From Gordionus sp. m RMFG-2023 (taxonomy: Eukaryota > Nematomorpha > Gordioida > Chordodea > Parachordodidae): DNA of 64,000 bases. Below the pieces are notes generated by a model that was not told the origin of the DNA, did not search any database, and was given only the letters and a program-made list of their open reading frames with translations. Positions within the stretch are counted from its first letter, which is position 1. Each line of letters opens with the position of its first letter. Positions 46,669-59,165 of the stretch are shown one piece after another. Location: NCBI RefSeq assembly GCF_954871325.1, contig NC_088775.1, positions 15,601,561 to 15,665,560 of the forward strand, given 5' to 3'. Both the position numbers and the translations under genes were made by a program.

Positions 46669-48851
46669 TAGATAAGTGCGCCGACAGCATTATCGGCGGC
46701 GCTGTTTCTTTTTTTAAAATGATCGGCTGGCGGCGGCGAATCGATTTAGACGCTGCCACAAAATTCGGTGGCTACGTGGAGGCGTCAAATATTTTTCTAA
46801 CTTAATTTTTTTTTAAATTAGAATTATAAATTCATTGGAAACACTTTTAAAATAAAATTTATGCTTTATTATGTTTATAACTATAATTTAATGATTTTAT
46901 TAAGTTATAATTATCATGTATAAATATTATTTTATTTAGATTTATAGGACATAGTAATGATCTTTTAGAGTTCAGAGTGAGCCCAGGAAAATATACGCTC
47001 GCTGGGTGTGCTCATAGCTGGAACGCACAGGACCTTTCTAGCTAATATTGAAAGTTTAGGAAGATCCAATGCTCTTATCTTCCAAAAATCTAAGACATCT
47101 TTTATCTCAAAATTATAAGACCAAAATATAGAATAACACTCTTTTTCTAAACTAGTTAAATAGTCTTGTTGTTCCAGATTATTGTTATGAATATATAAAT
47201 GTTTCGTAGCCAATAGATAATCGATTGAAGCAAGTCGTTTCATATTCGGTCTATTCGTCCGTGTAAGGCAATAAAGAGGTGGCGTGTTGACATAAAAATT
47301 GCACCGAAGTAATATTTTTTTCCTTTAAATATTTATTACTATGTATATAGATTGAAAACGAGGATCCAAAAGTGCTCCTAACCCCTAAGTAAAAAAATAA
47401 AACAAAGAGAAATAATATAAAAAAAAATAATTTATGTATTTTAAAATACTACCTGAAGATCGGTTAGTAAGCATATTTTGTTTAAGGGATGCTATGAGAG
47501 GTCTATCATATTCTTTTACAATTAAATGATTTTTAATTTCACTACGAAATAATAAGGATAAATTTATAGTAACTTCCTTTTGGACGGATAAAAATTCAAG
47601 TTTTTTTGAAGGTTTTAAGAAAATTTACGTGTTCATACACCGAATTCCAATCGGGGTTAAATAATTTGAGATCCGGTTTCTCCATTCTATTTAATAGAAT
47701 ATTTATAGGATTTTTGTTATTGCCAGTCACTTTCCAGCATTATTAAAATACTATGCCAACGTGTAGGCACATTTAATTTTAAGGTTTTATGTTTTTTCTC
47801 ATACGATTTTTGATTTGCACTATCATCATTCAACCCCAAACGATCTTTATAAGAAGGATCATTATCATCCAAATCTAAAATATCCGATGTAAATGATATC
47901 GTTCAAAACATTTCAAAATGTTTTTTTGAATATTAAGGCAACTATAATTTCTCTCACTTTTTTAATGAGATTTTCTATTTTATTAACTTTTTTTATTCCA
48001 TCGACTAGATTATGTAATCCATGCCCCAAACATAAATGATGGTCATGTTCTCCTAGACGAACACTTTTCTTAACCATTTGAATTTTCTTGGACCCTAAAT
48101 TAAATTCATTTTCAACTTTTTCTTTCTCCGAAAGAATAGTTTCATCTGTATGTTTTTGAGTGACATGATGCGTCGCCAATGTATAAAATACAATATTAAA
48201 ATTATTATCTATTTCGTGAAAAGTAAAGGTAATATAATTTCGCCGTCTATATGTGTCGGTCCACATAACAAAAGTTATAGTAAAAAATTTAGGACCTATA
48301 TTAGACACATGTATTCTGATAAATACACATAATCTAAACCACTCCGGATAAGTGTTGTTCTATCTGGTAAATCTTTTGTATCTGAAATAATGCCATATTT
48401 CTACATATTAAAATGTTAATAAAAACATTATGCCATAAAAAATTCTAATCGTGGGATGAGATCAGTTTTATTTAAATATTCTATTATAAAATAATCAGAA
48501 CAAGTTAAAATAAAAATTAAGATTGCCCTATAAAAAATTATAATTATTTTACAAATAACCTAAGAAAATCTAACATTCCAGTATTATAAGAGAATGGCAT
48601 TGAGAACATAATTCCTTACCAGAATCCATTTTTTTGTATCTTTTACAATGGGTTTGAAAAATAACTTAAAATTTTGTTTAGATATTTTTTCTTTACATGA
48701 TAAGTCATGTTTGTCAAAATAAATATTGTTTTTAATAATAAAAATATGTATCACGCCGCTGAATTTTTACATAGGCGGCGGCGTGTTGAGCGCCGACACT
48801 TTTTGGCGGCGGCGTCGGTGTGGTCAAAAATCATATGCGGCGCACATTCTA
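46669..48851 (-). mobile_element. hAT element with GC-rich (CGGCGG) ends
   Basis: It begins TAGATAAGTGCGCCGA and ends CGGCGCACATTCTA, with a perfect 8-bp duplication TATAGGGT on each side (46661-46668; 48852-48859). Both subterminal regions have dense GGCGGC/GCCGCC words. Its 2183 bp contain a damaged minus-strand transposase gene. The right end, together with flanking DNA, is part of a later tandem duplication. Confidence 0.9.
46965..48310 (-). pseudogene. hAT transposase, broken
   Basis: The 5' part (47913-48308) has MWTDTYRRRNYITFTFHEID, the hAT RNase H-like start with the first catalytic Asp region, and then LGHGLH-type sequence equivalent to the CxxH core. Around 47440-47600 the minus strand reads KNHLIVKEYDRPLIASLKQN. 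The 3' part (46965-47243) ends LCVPAMSTPSERIFSWAHSEL, the dimerisation signature. The pieces lie in different frames, so the gene is not functional. Related to Hermes/Tol2-type transposases rather than the ZMYM1-like one at 20917. Confidence 0.8.
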
Positions 48852-49625
48852 TATAGGGTGCTATAACGAATGAAAGAAATATTCAAAAATTTATACAAAG
48901 AATAGAAAATAATAAATTTTATAATAATCTGAATGATCATATTTATTAGTGCATTTGTAATTGATAAATAAAAAGTAATGATTTGTATTATGGTATGTTT
49001 TATATATTACCTTTCTAAACATATGGGATTTCATTTGATATTAAATTTATAGTTTCTGGAAAGCAGGGTTCGCATTTATTTAAAACACTAAATACTTTTT
49101 TGTATTCGAATATTTTAGAAAGTATTTTGTATTTTACAATGGGTTTGAAAAATAACTTAAAATTTTTTTTAGATATTTCTTCTTTAAATGATAAGTCATA
49201 TTTGTCAAAATAAATATTATTTTTAATAATAAAAATATGTATCACGCCGCCAAATTTTTACATCGGCGGCGGCGTGTTGAGCGCCGACACTTTTCAGCGG
49301 CGGCGTCGGTGTCAAAAATCACCTGCGGCGCACATGTCTATATAGGGTGCTGTAACGAATGAAAGAAATATTCAAAAATTTGTACAAAGAATAGAAAATA
49401 ATAAATTTTATAATAATCTGAATGATCATATGTATTAGTGCATTTGTAATTGATAAATAAAAAGTAATGATTTGTATTATGCTATGTATTATATATTAAT
49501 TTTCTAAACATACGGGATTTCATTTGATATTAAATTTATAGTTGCTGGAAAGCAGTGTTCGCATTTCTTTAAAACACTAAATACTTTTTTGTATTGGAAT
49601 ATTTTAGAAAGTATTTTGTATTTTA
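48640..49625. repeat. Tandem duplication of about 490 bp including the hAT right end
   Basis: Unit 1 starts at TTTTACAATGGGTTTGAAAA near 48647 and unit 2 at the same words near 49134. Each carries the subterminal GGCGGC block, the hAT terminus, one copy of the TATAGGGT target duplication and about 270 bp of flank (ACGAATGAAAGAAATATTCA onwards). The copies differ by scattered substitutions and short gaps. Confidence 0.9.
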
Positions 49626-50859
49626 AAATTTCACGTTTTTCAGTCTAATGCAAATATTTTTACTAATTATAAATTGAATTATAGATTATAAATCAATATT
49701 TAAATGATTCGGAGCAGAAAATTAACATTATTTATTTTAGATCCTATTCTATTTCTACAGAATATCACCAAAAGCGAAAATACAAGTTTTTTTGAACATG
49801 AGGAAGATATAGTAATTGAAGAAAAGCAGATCCCATATTAAGCTATTATGCGTATATATATAGGGATTCTGTGATAATGTAAACATCTTAATTTAATTAC
49901 AACTTTGGATGGAAATATTTACAAAATATCATGGAAAATCAATATCTACACAACTTAAAATTAACTCAATAAAGAGCGATTTCATCCTCCGACATTGTTA
50001 TGCTCTATAAAAGTGTGATAATAATATTTGTATTATGCAGATATTCGATAATTTTAAAAAATAAAAATATTATCAAAGTTAAAAAAAATTCAGTTACTAA
50101 AAAAATCAACTTGCAAAAAATATTCATCAAAGTTTTTATTTTATTTTGACGGAGAATCGGTGGTTTTTCTTTGGTTTACATCCTCTTAATTTCCCTTTGG
50201 TAGTTTGTTATACGAAAAAAAATATATTAATATTTTACTTTATTCTTATTTTCTTTTATTCTTTATTTTAAAAAAAAAATTTAAAAATAGTCACAAAAAG
50301 AGTAACAAGATAAATAAATTTGGAAGAAAAAAAAATTTATTTCGTTTTTTTTCTTTTTGTATCAATTATCACAAATAAATATAGATTGAAAATAATAACA
50401 ATATAACAATTTTTTTTTATACTAAATATTTCCAAAACATAATCTTAATTGCGACAATAAAAATAACAAAACAAAATAATTTGAAGATAATTTCTTCATA
50501 ACAATACCTAAATAAATTACATATATATTTTATAAAATCTCCCGTTCATCATTTTTATTTGTCCAAATTTTCCCATAAAAGTGTTTGTACTTACATTTTT
50601 GAAAATTTTTATAGGTGTTTAGTATTTATATTTAAAATTGATTTTTTAAACGTATTTATTTTTATATTTATATTTAAATACTCTATTTTTGAAGTGTAAA
50701 TTTGAAAATAAAGATTATTTTATAACCAATGGATAGAATAAATTTAACGTAAGATCAGACAGAGGATATTATAAGTAAATTAATTTAATATCAGATAAAT
50801 ATAAATTAACAATCCAAGAGAATGTCTATAAAATAATTAGTTATTTTTACAAAAATATA
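49626..50859. other. AT-rich stretch without recognisable feature
   Basis: No open frame of note and no inverted termini. Several A and T homopolymer runs. Confidence 0.5.
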
Positions 50860-51711
50860 ATCATAACCATAGGCGTAGCCAGGATTTTCCTAAGGGGGGG
50901 ATTAAAAAATTACTGGGGGCTGGGGTCTGGGAGTGAAGCCCCCAGTAATTTTTTAACCTTCTCCCCTTAGGAACTTTTGCAGGAGGTTAATTCCTGGAAC
51001 AAATATGAAATATATTTTTATTAGTTTATATAAAATATAATAAATTACTTGTATATACATTAATATAAAAGCATGGTAATAATTTATTCCAAATAAATAT
51101 AAGAAATTTATTTATATAAAATAGACATATAGTTGATATTCCTCTATTATATAAAATTAGTTACAAAATACTAGGTAAAATTCCACTTTTACTAACATAT
51201 TTGAGAGTTAGAGAATATATTACAGTTAAAATTTTAACAAATTTTACTAATCAATGCTCTTGATAATAAAAATAGCAACAATTTGCATTCAATTATTTAA
51301 CGCCATTTATTTATTATAAATACTAATGATATTAAAAATTAATCTTTATTTTATTCATCCCACAATGTCTTTAAAAGATATTTTCTAATGTCCTTATCAA
51401 TATTTCATAATTTTCTGTAAAATATATAATTCGCTATATTATTGGTAAAAATTACTTGATTTTCATGATAATTGATAAAATTAGATATGCTGTAAATCTA
51501 CGGCATATAATATTCCACTGTTTGTATTGTGTTTTAATTTTTTTATTTAATTTATGATTTAATTTTATCAATAGTTTTATAATTATATTTTACTTTTATT
51601 AAGATAAATAAATTAAAATTACTCACTTTATAAAAAATTATATTTGATATATTATATTATTTAGTAATTTTATGGATCTATTATGAATAATTATATTACA
51701 TTTCACTTTTG

Positions 51712-52690
51712 AGCTCCGTGAAGTTGGCCGAACATTTGGAAGCACTAACGATGAATCATATGTCATTTTTTAGTGCTTCGTTAGTGCTTATTAGTGCTTC
51801 AATCCATATAGTAGCCGAATTTAAGGATAAAAAATTATTGGCAAAAATAAAAATTTGTGCCAACTTCACGCTTAAAAGTTGATTGAAAGCACTAACGATT
51901 AAACTTATATCATTCTTTAGTGCTTCATTAGTAGAGGTTAGTGATTCAATCACTTTTGTTGCCGAATTTAAGAATAAAAGGTTATTGGCGAAAAAAACAA
52001 AAATAAACAAATATTGGCGACGTGCCAAAACAAAAACTAGAGTAGTACTAAACATCCGGTTTTCGCCATTATTTAGTGCTTAATTACCAAATTTGAATTC
52101 CATAATTAATTTGATTAACCGTCTTTATAAAAATTGTAATACGCTAAAGAAATGTTTAAAGGTCAAATTATGCCTGAAAATTATTAAAGCAATAACGATT
52201 AAATTTATATCCTTCTTTAGGGCTTCCTTAGTAGAGGTTAATTCTTTAATTACCTTTGTTGTCGAATATAAGAATAAAAAGTTATTTGCGAAAAAAACAA
52301 AAATAAACAAATAATGGCGACGTGCCAAAACAAAAACTATAATAGTACTAAACATCCGATTTTCGCCATTATTTAGTGCTTAAGCAAATTTGAATTCCAT
52401 AATTAATTTGGTTAACCGTCTTTATAAAAATTGTAATACGCTAAAGAAATGTTTAAAGGTCAAATTATGCCAGAAAATTATTAAAGTAATAACGATGAAA
52501 TTTATATCCTTCTTTAGGGCTTCTTTAGTAGAGGTTAACTCTTTAATCACCTTTGTAGCCGAGTTTAAGAATAAAAAGTTATTTGCGAAAAAAACAAAAA
52601 TAAACAAATAAAGGCGACGTGCCAAAACAAAAACTATAGTAATACCAAACATCCGGTTTTCGCCATTATTTACTGCTCAATTAGTAAATT
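51712..52690. repeat. Left-arm tandem units
   Basis: Three diverged units, roughly 51883-52090, 52091-52385 and 52386-52690, plus the terminal segment. Open frames run through them on both strands, which reflects their composition. Confidence 0.85.
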
Positions 52691-52837
52691 TGAATTCCGT
52701 AATTAATTTGGTTAACCGTCTTTATAAAAAATTGTAATACACTAAGGATTATGAAAATATATAAAATTATAAAATATGTAATAAAACCTAATTATTATAA
52801 TTTATCAATATATAATTATATAATTAAAAATAAAATT

Positions 52838-53300
52838 CTATAATTGAGGCCCCAAAAAGGAACCATAATTGTGTTCTAAAATTTCTATTTTAATTTTTTG
52901 TCTAATAAAAAGAAATTCTCTGGGTTTATTTGTGAAAAGTCGTATTTTATTATGCAGATTTTTTAAAAACATAAATGTTGAAGGCGAAAAATGCCCGTTA
53001 GTAGAAGTCACTACTGGAGTGAATATGAAGTTTTTAAAATTTTTGTATTTGTTTGTCTTTTTAATTTCTGCCTGTGTTATTAAATTGAAATTTATGTTTG
53101 AAGGGAATGATGAGACACACCTGTTGTCCCAATGAGTGATTTGCCGAGGGCCCAAGGTATGGTTGTCATACCATCAGGTCTTAAACCATCTACTTGAGAT
53201 TTTGATGGTTCAAGATTGTGTGCAGCTGTTAGGCTTCTATTTATTATATGGTTTACAGCTGAGTATTGATTTATTAATCACATGTGGGAAATTCTGTGGT
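52838..53300 (-). pseudogene. LINE restriction-like endonuclease fragment, left arm
   Basis: The minus strand reads INRSLTAAHNLEPS, then GLRPDGMTTIPWALGKSLI and, near the end, FLKNLHNKIRLFTNKPREFL. These align in order with ILRALKSAGIPSRLEPT, GKRPDGMSLIPWSRGQLL and FFKELGKRIREKTDQPKESL of the LINE at 34664-35263. It is clearly the same protein family but much diverged and more AT-rich. No RT domain accompanies it. A mirror copy lies at 56200-56640. Confidence 0.8.
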
Positions 53301-53621
53301 TAATTCTTTATATTACTCAAAAAAATTTTGATTACTTGTAAATTTTTATAGTATGTAGCACATTTCCATAATGTGAAACATTCTTATATAGTTAAATAAC
53401 TTTCCATAATTATTGTAAAAAACATTTTGATTTTGATATAATTTTTAAAAAAAATTTTTAATAAAAACGAACGTCAAATTTATGAATCGAATATAATTTT
53501 TTAATGTTTTGATCTAAAATTTTCTTAGGCGTCGAGAAAGGTGTCAGAAAATTTGAAGGATTAATATGGCAGTATTTTATTGAATCAGGAACTCTCAGAA
53601 TTCCTGCATAAGTATGTATTA

Positions 53622-54030
53622 GTAATCTGCATCGGGCCTAATTTTTCAAGCCCGGCACGGTCCGAAATTTTTTTAAAAAAGTTTTACCGGCCCGGTCCGA
53701 ATCAGAAATTTTTTTAAAAAAGTTTTGCCGGCCCGGCTTGAACCAGAAATTTTTTTTAAAAAATTTACCGACCCGGCCCGGTCATGCCCGAATTTATTTA
53801 AATATAGAAAATAATTTTTAAAATTACTCAAAATAAAAGACATATGTTATATGTTGTCTAGTTTCTATAAATAAAATCAAATATTTTTATTTGATAAATT
53901 TAGATATATTTAAAAAAAATTCTAGGCCCAAACTTACCCGGCCCTTTTTTAAAAAATATTAGGCCCGAACCCGATTTATTTTAAAAAAATTAGGTCTGAG
54001 CACGGTTCGACGGGTACTTTATAATATTGT
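53622..54030. mobile_element. CCCGG-rich hAT-type MITE, left arm
   Basis: It starts TAGTAATCTGCATCGGGCC and contains repeated GGCCCGG words, as at 15412-15676. The mirror copy is at 55550-55855. Confidence 0.6.
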
Positions 54031-54477
54031 GATCTTAATATAACTAAAATTTATGATAGAAATAAATATATGCGTAATTTTTTCGAATAAAATAAAACTA
54101 TGTAAAAAGAACAATTTGAATTAAGAATAAAAAATTTCTGAGAATGTTTTTAACCATATCATTCAATGACACCTCAGAATAATAGATGAATGTAGTTGTT
54201 ACAATAAAATAATAAAATATAATTATTACACAAGAATGGGATTCAATGGACCCATTTAGGCAATAGTAGAAATATATTTTGTGACTTGGTTATAGCTATT
54301 CATGTATTTTAGGAACCTTAATATATATAAGCTTCTGAAACATTATATTACTCAAATATGACAGATGATCTACGGAAACAATTGATAGGTAAAGTGCAAA
54401 AAGACAATATGCATTTTTTAATTACTTGCGGTTTTTAATCAAACTAATTAGGGTTTAAATTTTACAAAATAAGTACT

Positions 54478-55408
54478 AAATAATGGTGAAAATAAAATGT
54501 TTGTCGCTGATAGATTTTTTGTTTATTTTGTAAATAACTTTTTTATTTTAAATTAGGCTATTAAACTGATTGAAGCATTAACCTCTACTAAGGAAGCTCT
54601 AAAGAATTGTATAAATTACATTGTTAGTGCTTTCATAATTTTCTGGCCAAAATTTGTCCTCCTAAACATTTCTTTAACGTATTACAATTTTTTATAAAGA
54701 CGGTTAACCAAATTAATTATGGAATTCAAATTTACTAATTGAGCACTAAATAATGGCAAAATCGGATGTTTAGTATTACTCAAGTTTATGTTTTGGCAAG
54801 TCGCCTATATTTGTTTATTTTTGTTTTTATCGCCAATAACTTTTTATTCTTAAATTCAGCAACAAATATGATTGAAGCACTAACCTCTACTAAGGGAGCC
54901 CTAAAGAAGGATATAAATTTCAACGTTAGTGCTTTAATAATTTTCTGGCTAAAATTTGACCTCTAAATATTTCTTTAGCGTATTACAATTTTTTGTAAAG
55001 ACGGTTAACCAAATTAATAACGGAATTCGAATACATTTATTAAGCACTAAATAATGGCGAAAACCGGATGTTTAGTACTACTCTAGTTTTTGCTTTGGCA
55101 CGTCGCCAATATTTGTTTATTTTTGTTTTTTTCGCCAATAACTTTTTATTCTTAAATTCGGCAACAAATGTAATTGAAGCACTAACCTCTACTAAGGGAG
55201 CCCTAAAGAATGATATAAGTTTCATCGTTAGTGCTTTCAATCAACTTTTAAGCGTGAAGTTGGCACAAATTTTTATTTATGCCTATAACTTTTTTTCCTT
55301 AAATTCGGCTACTATACGGATTGAAGCACTAATAAGCACTAACTAAGCACTAAAAAATTACATGATTCATCGTTAGTGCTTCCAAATGTTCGGCCAATTT
55401 CACGGAGC
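54478..55408. repeat. Central block of Foldback units with its own terminus
   Basis: About three units in the same orientation as the right arm, ending at 55408 in a terminus close to the outer end (CCAATTTCACGGAGCT). The left side grades into unrelated sequence. It could be the remainder of a second nested copy or a rearranged centre. Confidence 0.7.
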
Positions 55409-55549
55409 TATTATTCTGAGGTGGTTAAAAACATTCTCAGAAATTTTTTATTCTTAATTCAAATTGTTCTTTTTACATAGTTTTATTTTATTCGAAAAAA
55501 TTACGCATATATTTTTCTATCATAAATTTTAGTTATATTAAGATTACAA

Positions 55550-55855
55550 TATTATAAAGTACCCGCCGAACCGTGCTCAGACCTAATTTTTTTTAAATAA
55601 ATCGGGTTCGGGCCTAATATTTTTAAAAAATGGCCGGGTAGGGTTGGGCCTAGAAATTTTTTTAAATATAATAAAATATGTCTTTATTTTGAGTAATTTT
55701 AAAAATTATTTTCTATATTTAAATAAATTCGGGCATGACCGGGCCGGGTCGGTAAATTTTTTAAAAAAAATCGGGCCGGGCCGGTAAAACATTTTTAAAA
55801 AATTTCGGACCGGGCCGGGCTTGAAAAATTAGGCCCGATGCAGATCACTAATACT
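55550..55855. mobile_element. CCCGG-rich hAT-type MITE, right arm
   Basis: Mirror image of 53622-54030, ending GGGCCTAATTTTTC-type words inverted and CGATGCAGATCACTA. Confidence 0.6.
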
Positions 55856-56199
55856 TATGCAGGAATTCTGAGAGTTCCTGATTCGATAAAATACTGCCAT
55901 ATTAATCCTTCAAATTTTCTGACACCTTTCTCGACGCCTAAGAAAATTTTAGACCAAAACATTAAAAAATTATATTCGATTCATAAATTTGACGTTCGTT
56001 TTTATTAAAAATTTTTTTTAAAAATTATATCAAAATCAAAATGTTTTTTACAATAATTTATGGAAAGTTATTTAACTATATAGGAATGTTTCACATTATG
56101 GAAATGTGTTACTATAAAAATTTACAAGTAATCAAAAATTTTTTGAGTAATATAAAAAATTAACCACAGAATTTTCCACATGTGATTAATAAATCAACA

Positions 56200-56640
56200 C
56201 TCAGCTGTAAACCATATAATAAATAGAAGCCTAACAGCTGCACACATTACAAACAATCTTGAACCATAAAATTTATCTCAAGTAGAAGGTTTAAGACCTG
56301 ATGATATGACAACCATACCTTGGGCCCTCGGCAAATCACTCATTGGGACTACACGTGTGTCTCATCATTCCCTTCAAACATAAATTTCAATTTAATAACA
56401 CAGGCAGAAATTAAAAAGACAAACAAATATAAAAATTTTAAAACTTCATATTCACTCCAGTAGTGATTCTACTAACGGGCATTTTTCGCCTTCAACATTT
56501 ATGTTTTTAAAAAATCTGCGTAATAAAATACGACTTTTCACAAATGAACCCAGAGAATTTCTTTTTATTCGACAAAAAATTAAAATAGAAATTTTAAAAC
56601 ACAATTATGGTTCGTTTTTGGGGACTCAATTATAGAATTT
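56200..56640 (+). pseudogene. LINE restriction-like endonuclease fragment, right arm
   Basis: Plus-strand mirror of 52838-53300. It retains RPDDMTTIPWALGKSLI and a LFTNEPREFLFIRQKIK-type tail. It has small differences from the left copy and is itself broken. Confidence 0.75.
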
Positions 56641-56749
56641 TATTTTTAATTATATAATTATATATTGATAAATTATAAATTTTAGGTTTTATTACATATT
56701 TTATAATTTTATATATTTTCATAATCCTTAGTGTATTACAATTTTTTAT

Positions 56750-58617
56750 AAAGACGGTTAAGCAAATTAATTACGGAATTCAAATTTACTAATTGAGCAC
56801 TAAATAATGGCGAAAACCGGATGTTTGGTATTACTATAGTTTTTTTTTTGGCACGTCGCCATTATTTGTTTATTTTTGTTTTTTTCGCAAATAACTTTTT
56901 ATTCTTAAACTCGGCTACAAAGGTGATTAAAGAGTTAACCTCTACTAAAGAAGCCCTAAAGAAGGATATAAATTTCATCGTTATTGCGTTAATAATTTTC
57001 TGCCATAATTTGACCTTTAAATATTTCTTCAGCGTATTACAATTTTTATAAAGACGGTTAACCAAATTATGGAATTCAAATTTGCTAATTAAGCACAAAA
57101 TAATAGCGAAAACCGGATGTTTAATACTACTATAGTTTTTGTTTTGGCACGTCGCCATTATTTGCTTTTTTCGCAAATAACTTTTAATTCTTAAATTCGG
57201 TTACAAAAGTAATTGAACCACTAACCTCTATTAAGGAAGCCCTAAAGAAGGATATAAAATTCATCGTTAGTGCTTTCATAATTTTCTGGCCATAATTTGA
57301 CCTCTAAACATTTCTATAGCGTATTACAATTTTTTATAAAGACGGTTAAGCAAATTAATTGCGGAATTCAAATTTGCTAATTAAGCACTAAATAATGGCG
57401 AAAACCGGAGTGGCACGTCGCCATTATTTGTTTTTTTCGCAAATAACTTTTTATTCTTAAATTCGGCTACAAAATAATTGAAGAACTAACCTCTTCTAAG
57501 GAAGCCCTAAAGAAGGATATAAATTTCATCGTTAGTGCTATCATAATTTTCTGGCCAAAATTTGACCTCTAAATATTTCTTTAGCGTATTACGATTTTTT
57601 CCATATGGCGATTAACCAAATTAATAACTGTATTTAAATACATTAATTAAGCACTAAATAATGGCGAAAACCGGATGTTTAGTACTACTCTAGTTTTTGT
57701 TTTGGCACGTCGCCAATATTTGTTTTTTTCGTTAATAACTTTTTATTCTTAAATTCGGCAACAAAAGTGATTGGCACTAACCTCTACTAACGAAGCACTA
57801 AAGAATGATATAAGTTTCATCGTTAGTGCTTCCAAAAGTTCGGCCAACTTCACGCTTAAATCGTGACGTCATAATTTTTATTTAGCTAATAACTTTTTTT
57901 CCATAAGGCGGTTAACTAAATTAATAACGGAATTTAAATACATTAATTAAGCACTAAATAATGGCGAAAACCGGATGTTTAGTACTACTCTAGTTTTTGT
58001 TTTGGCACGTCGCCAATATTTATTAATTTTTGTTTTTTTTGTCAATAACTTTTTATTCTTAAATTCGGCAACAAAAGTGATTGAAGCACTAACCTCTACT
58101 AACGAAGCACTAAAGAATGATATAAGTTTCATCGTTAGTGCTTCCAAAAGTTCGGACAACTTCACGCTTAAATCGTGACGTCATAATTTTTATTTAGCTT
58201 ATAACTTTTTTTCCATAAGGCGGTTAACTAAATTAATAACGGATTAAATACATTAATTAAGCACTAAATAATGGCGAAAACCGGATGTTTAGTACTACTC
58301 TAGTTTTTGTTTTGGCACGTCGCCAATATTTGTTTATTTTTGTTTTTTTCGCCAATAACTTTTTATTCTTAAATTCGGCAACAAAAGTGATTGAAGCACT
58401 AACCTCTACTAACGAAGCACTAAAGAATGATATAAGTTTCATCGTTAGTGCTTTCAATCAACTTTTAAGCGTAAAGTTGGCACAAATTTTTATTTTTGCC
58501 TATAACTTTTTTTCCTTAAATTCGGCTACTATACGGATTGAAGCACTAATAAGCACTAAAAAATGATATATGATTCACAGTTAGTGCTTCCAAATGTTCG
58601 GCCAACTTCACGGAGCT
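56750..58617. repeat. Right-arm tandem units
   Basis: About six units, starting near 56750, 57060, 57350, 57650, 57950 and 58255, of about 300 bp each. Two adjacent units share CTTCACGCTTAAATCGTGACG, absent from the others, which suggests recent local amplification. Confidence 0.85.
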
Positions 58618-58994
58618 TCACTTTTGTCTTAAGACTTATCTTTGGCTTATATTCCATTTATTAAAAAACATTTTTGGTTCACTTTTTTTATATATAAATG
58701 CTTTTTTCCAAAAATGTATAAATTATGATGAATAGTTTTATAAAAAATATCAACTTTTACATTCTTTCTTTCAAATTATTGTTTAAAATATATACATACA
58801 TTTTTGGGGGGGTCAGGGAGTGGAGGGAGGACTAAGGGGGATATTTTTTTATAAGCTTAAAATGATATTCACAAAAGTGATAAATTTCTGAAGGGGTGGG
58901 GATTTTCCCTTGCCCCCCCCTGGCTACGCCTCGCCTATGATATGATCATAACTCACTAAAATTATAACTTCTAATTATAATTAGTTACATCTTT

Positions 58995-59007
58995 GGGGGG
59001 GGGGGGG
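58995..59007. repeat. Poly-G run
   Basis: Thirteen consecutive G residues. Confidence 0.9.
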
Positions 59008-59165
59008 TAGTGCAATGAACAAAGGTAATCAGAGTAAATTTTAGTTTTTTTAAAATATGTTAATATCAGTATATATTCTTGTAACTAATGATTTATAATA
59101 TCTAAAATTACAGTAATGTTTTATTTGCATCAATTGTTCTTGCAGAAATTTGTTTAGTCTATGGA

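Larger units (their letters stand above)
51712..58617. mobile_element. 6.9-kb Foldback-like element with arms of tandem units
   Basis: The ends AGCTCCGTGAAGTTGGCCGA and its inverse are flanked by a perfect 9-bp duplication TCACTTTTG (51703-51711; 58618-58626). The left arm has about three and the right arm about six units of 290-310 bp, inverted relative to each other, each with CGAAAACCGG and GGCACGTCGCCA and several AAGCACTAA/TTAGTGCTT words. Inside these, both arms continue as mirror images (52690-54181 and 55409-56760), each with a LINE endonuclease remnant and a CCCGG-rich MITE. The centre (54182-55408) has a third block of such units ending in another AGCTCCGTG terminus. Long inverted ends made of subrepeats plus a 9-bp target copy are hallmarks of Foldback (MULE-related) elements. 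Confidence 0.85.
50868..58944. mobile_element. hAT-type non-autonomous element interrupted by a Foldback-like element
   Basis: The left end CATAGGCGTAGCCAGGATTT and the right end CCTGGCTACGCC...CGCCTATG are flanked by the 8-bp ATCATAAC (50860-50867 and 58945-58952). The right end has a small local duplication (GCCTCGCCTATGATATG). Without the 6.9-kb insertion at 51712-58617 the element is about 1.17 kb and codes for nothing. The G-rich words next to each end are typical of the CAGTGGCGTAGCC relatives in this window. Confidence 0.7.

Noticed and set aside
51756-58566. Many open frames of 60-105 codons on both strands
   Set aside because: They run through the about 300-bp tandem units on both strands at once and mirror each other between arms. 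They follow repeat composition, not coding constraint.
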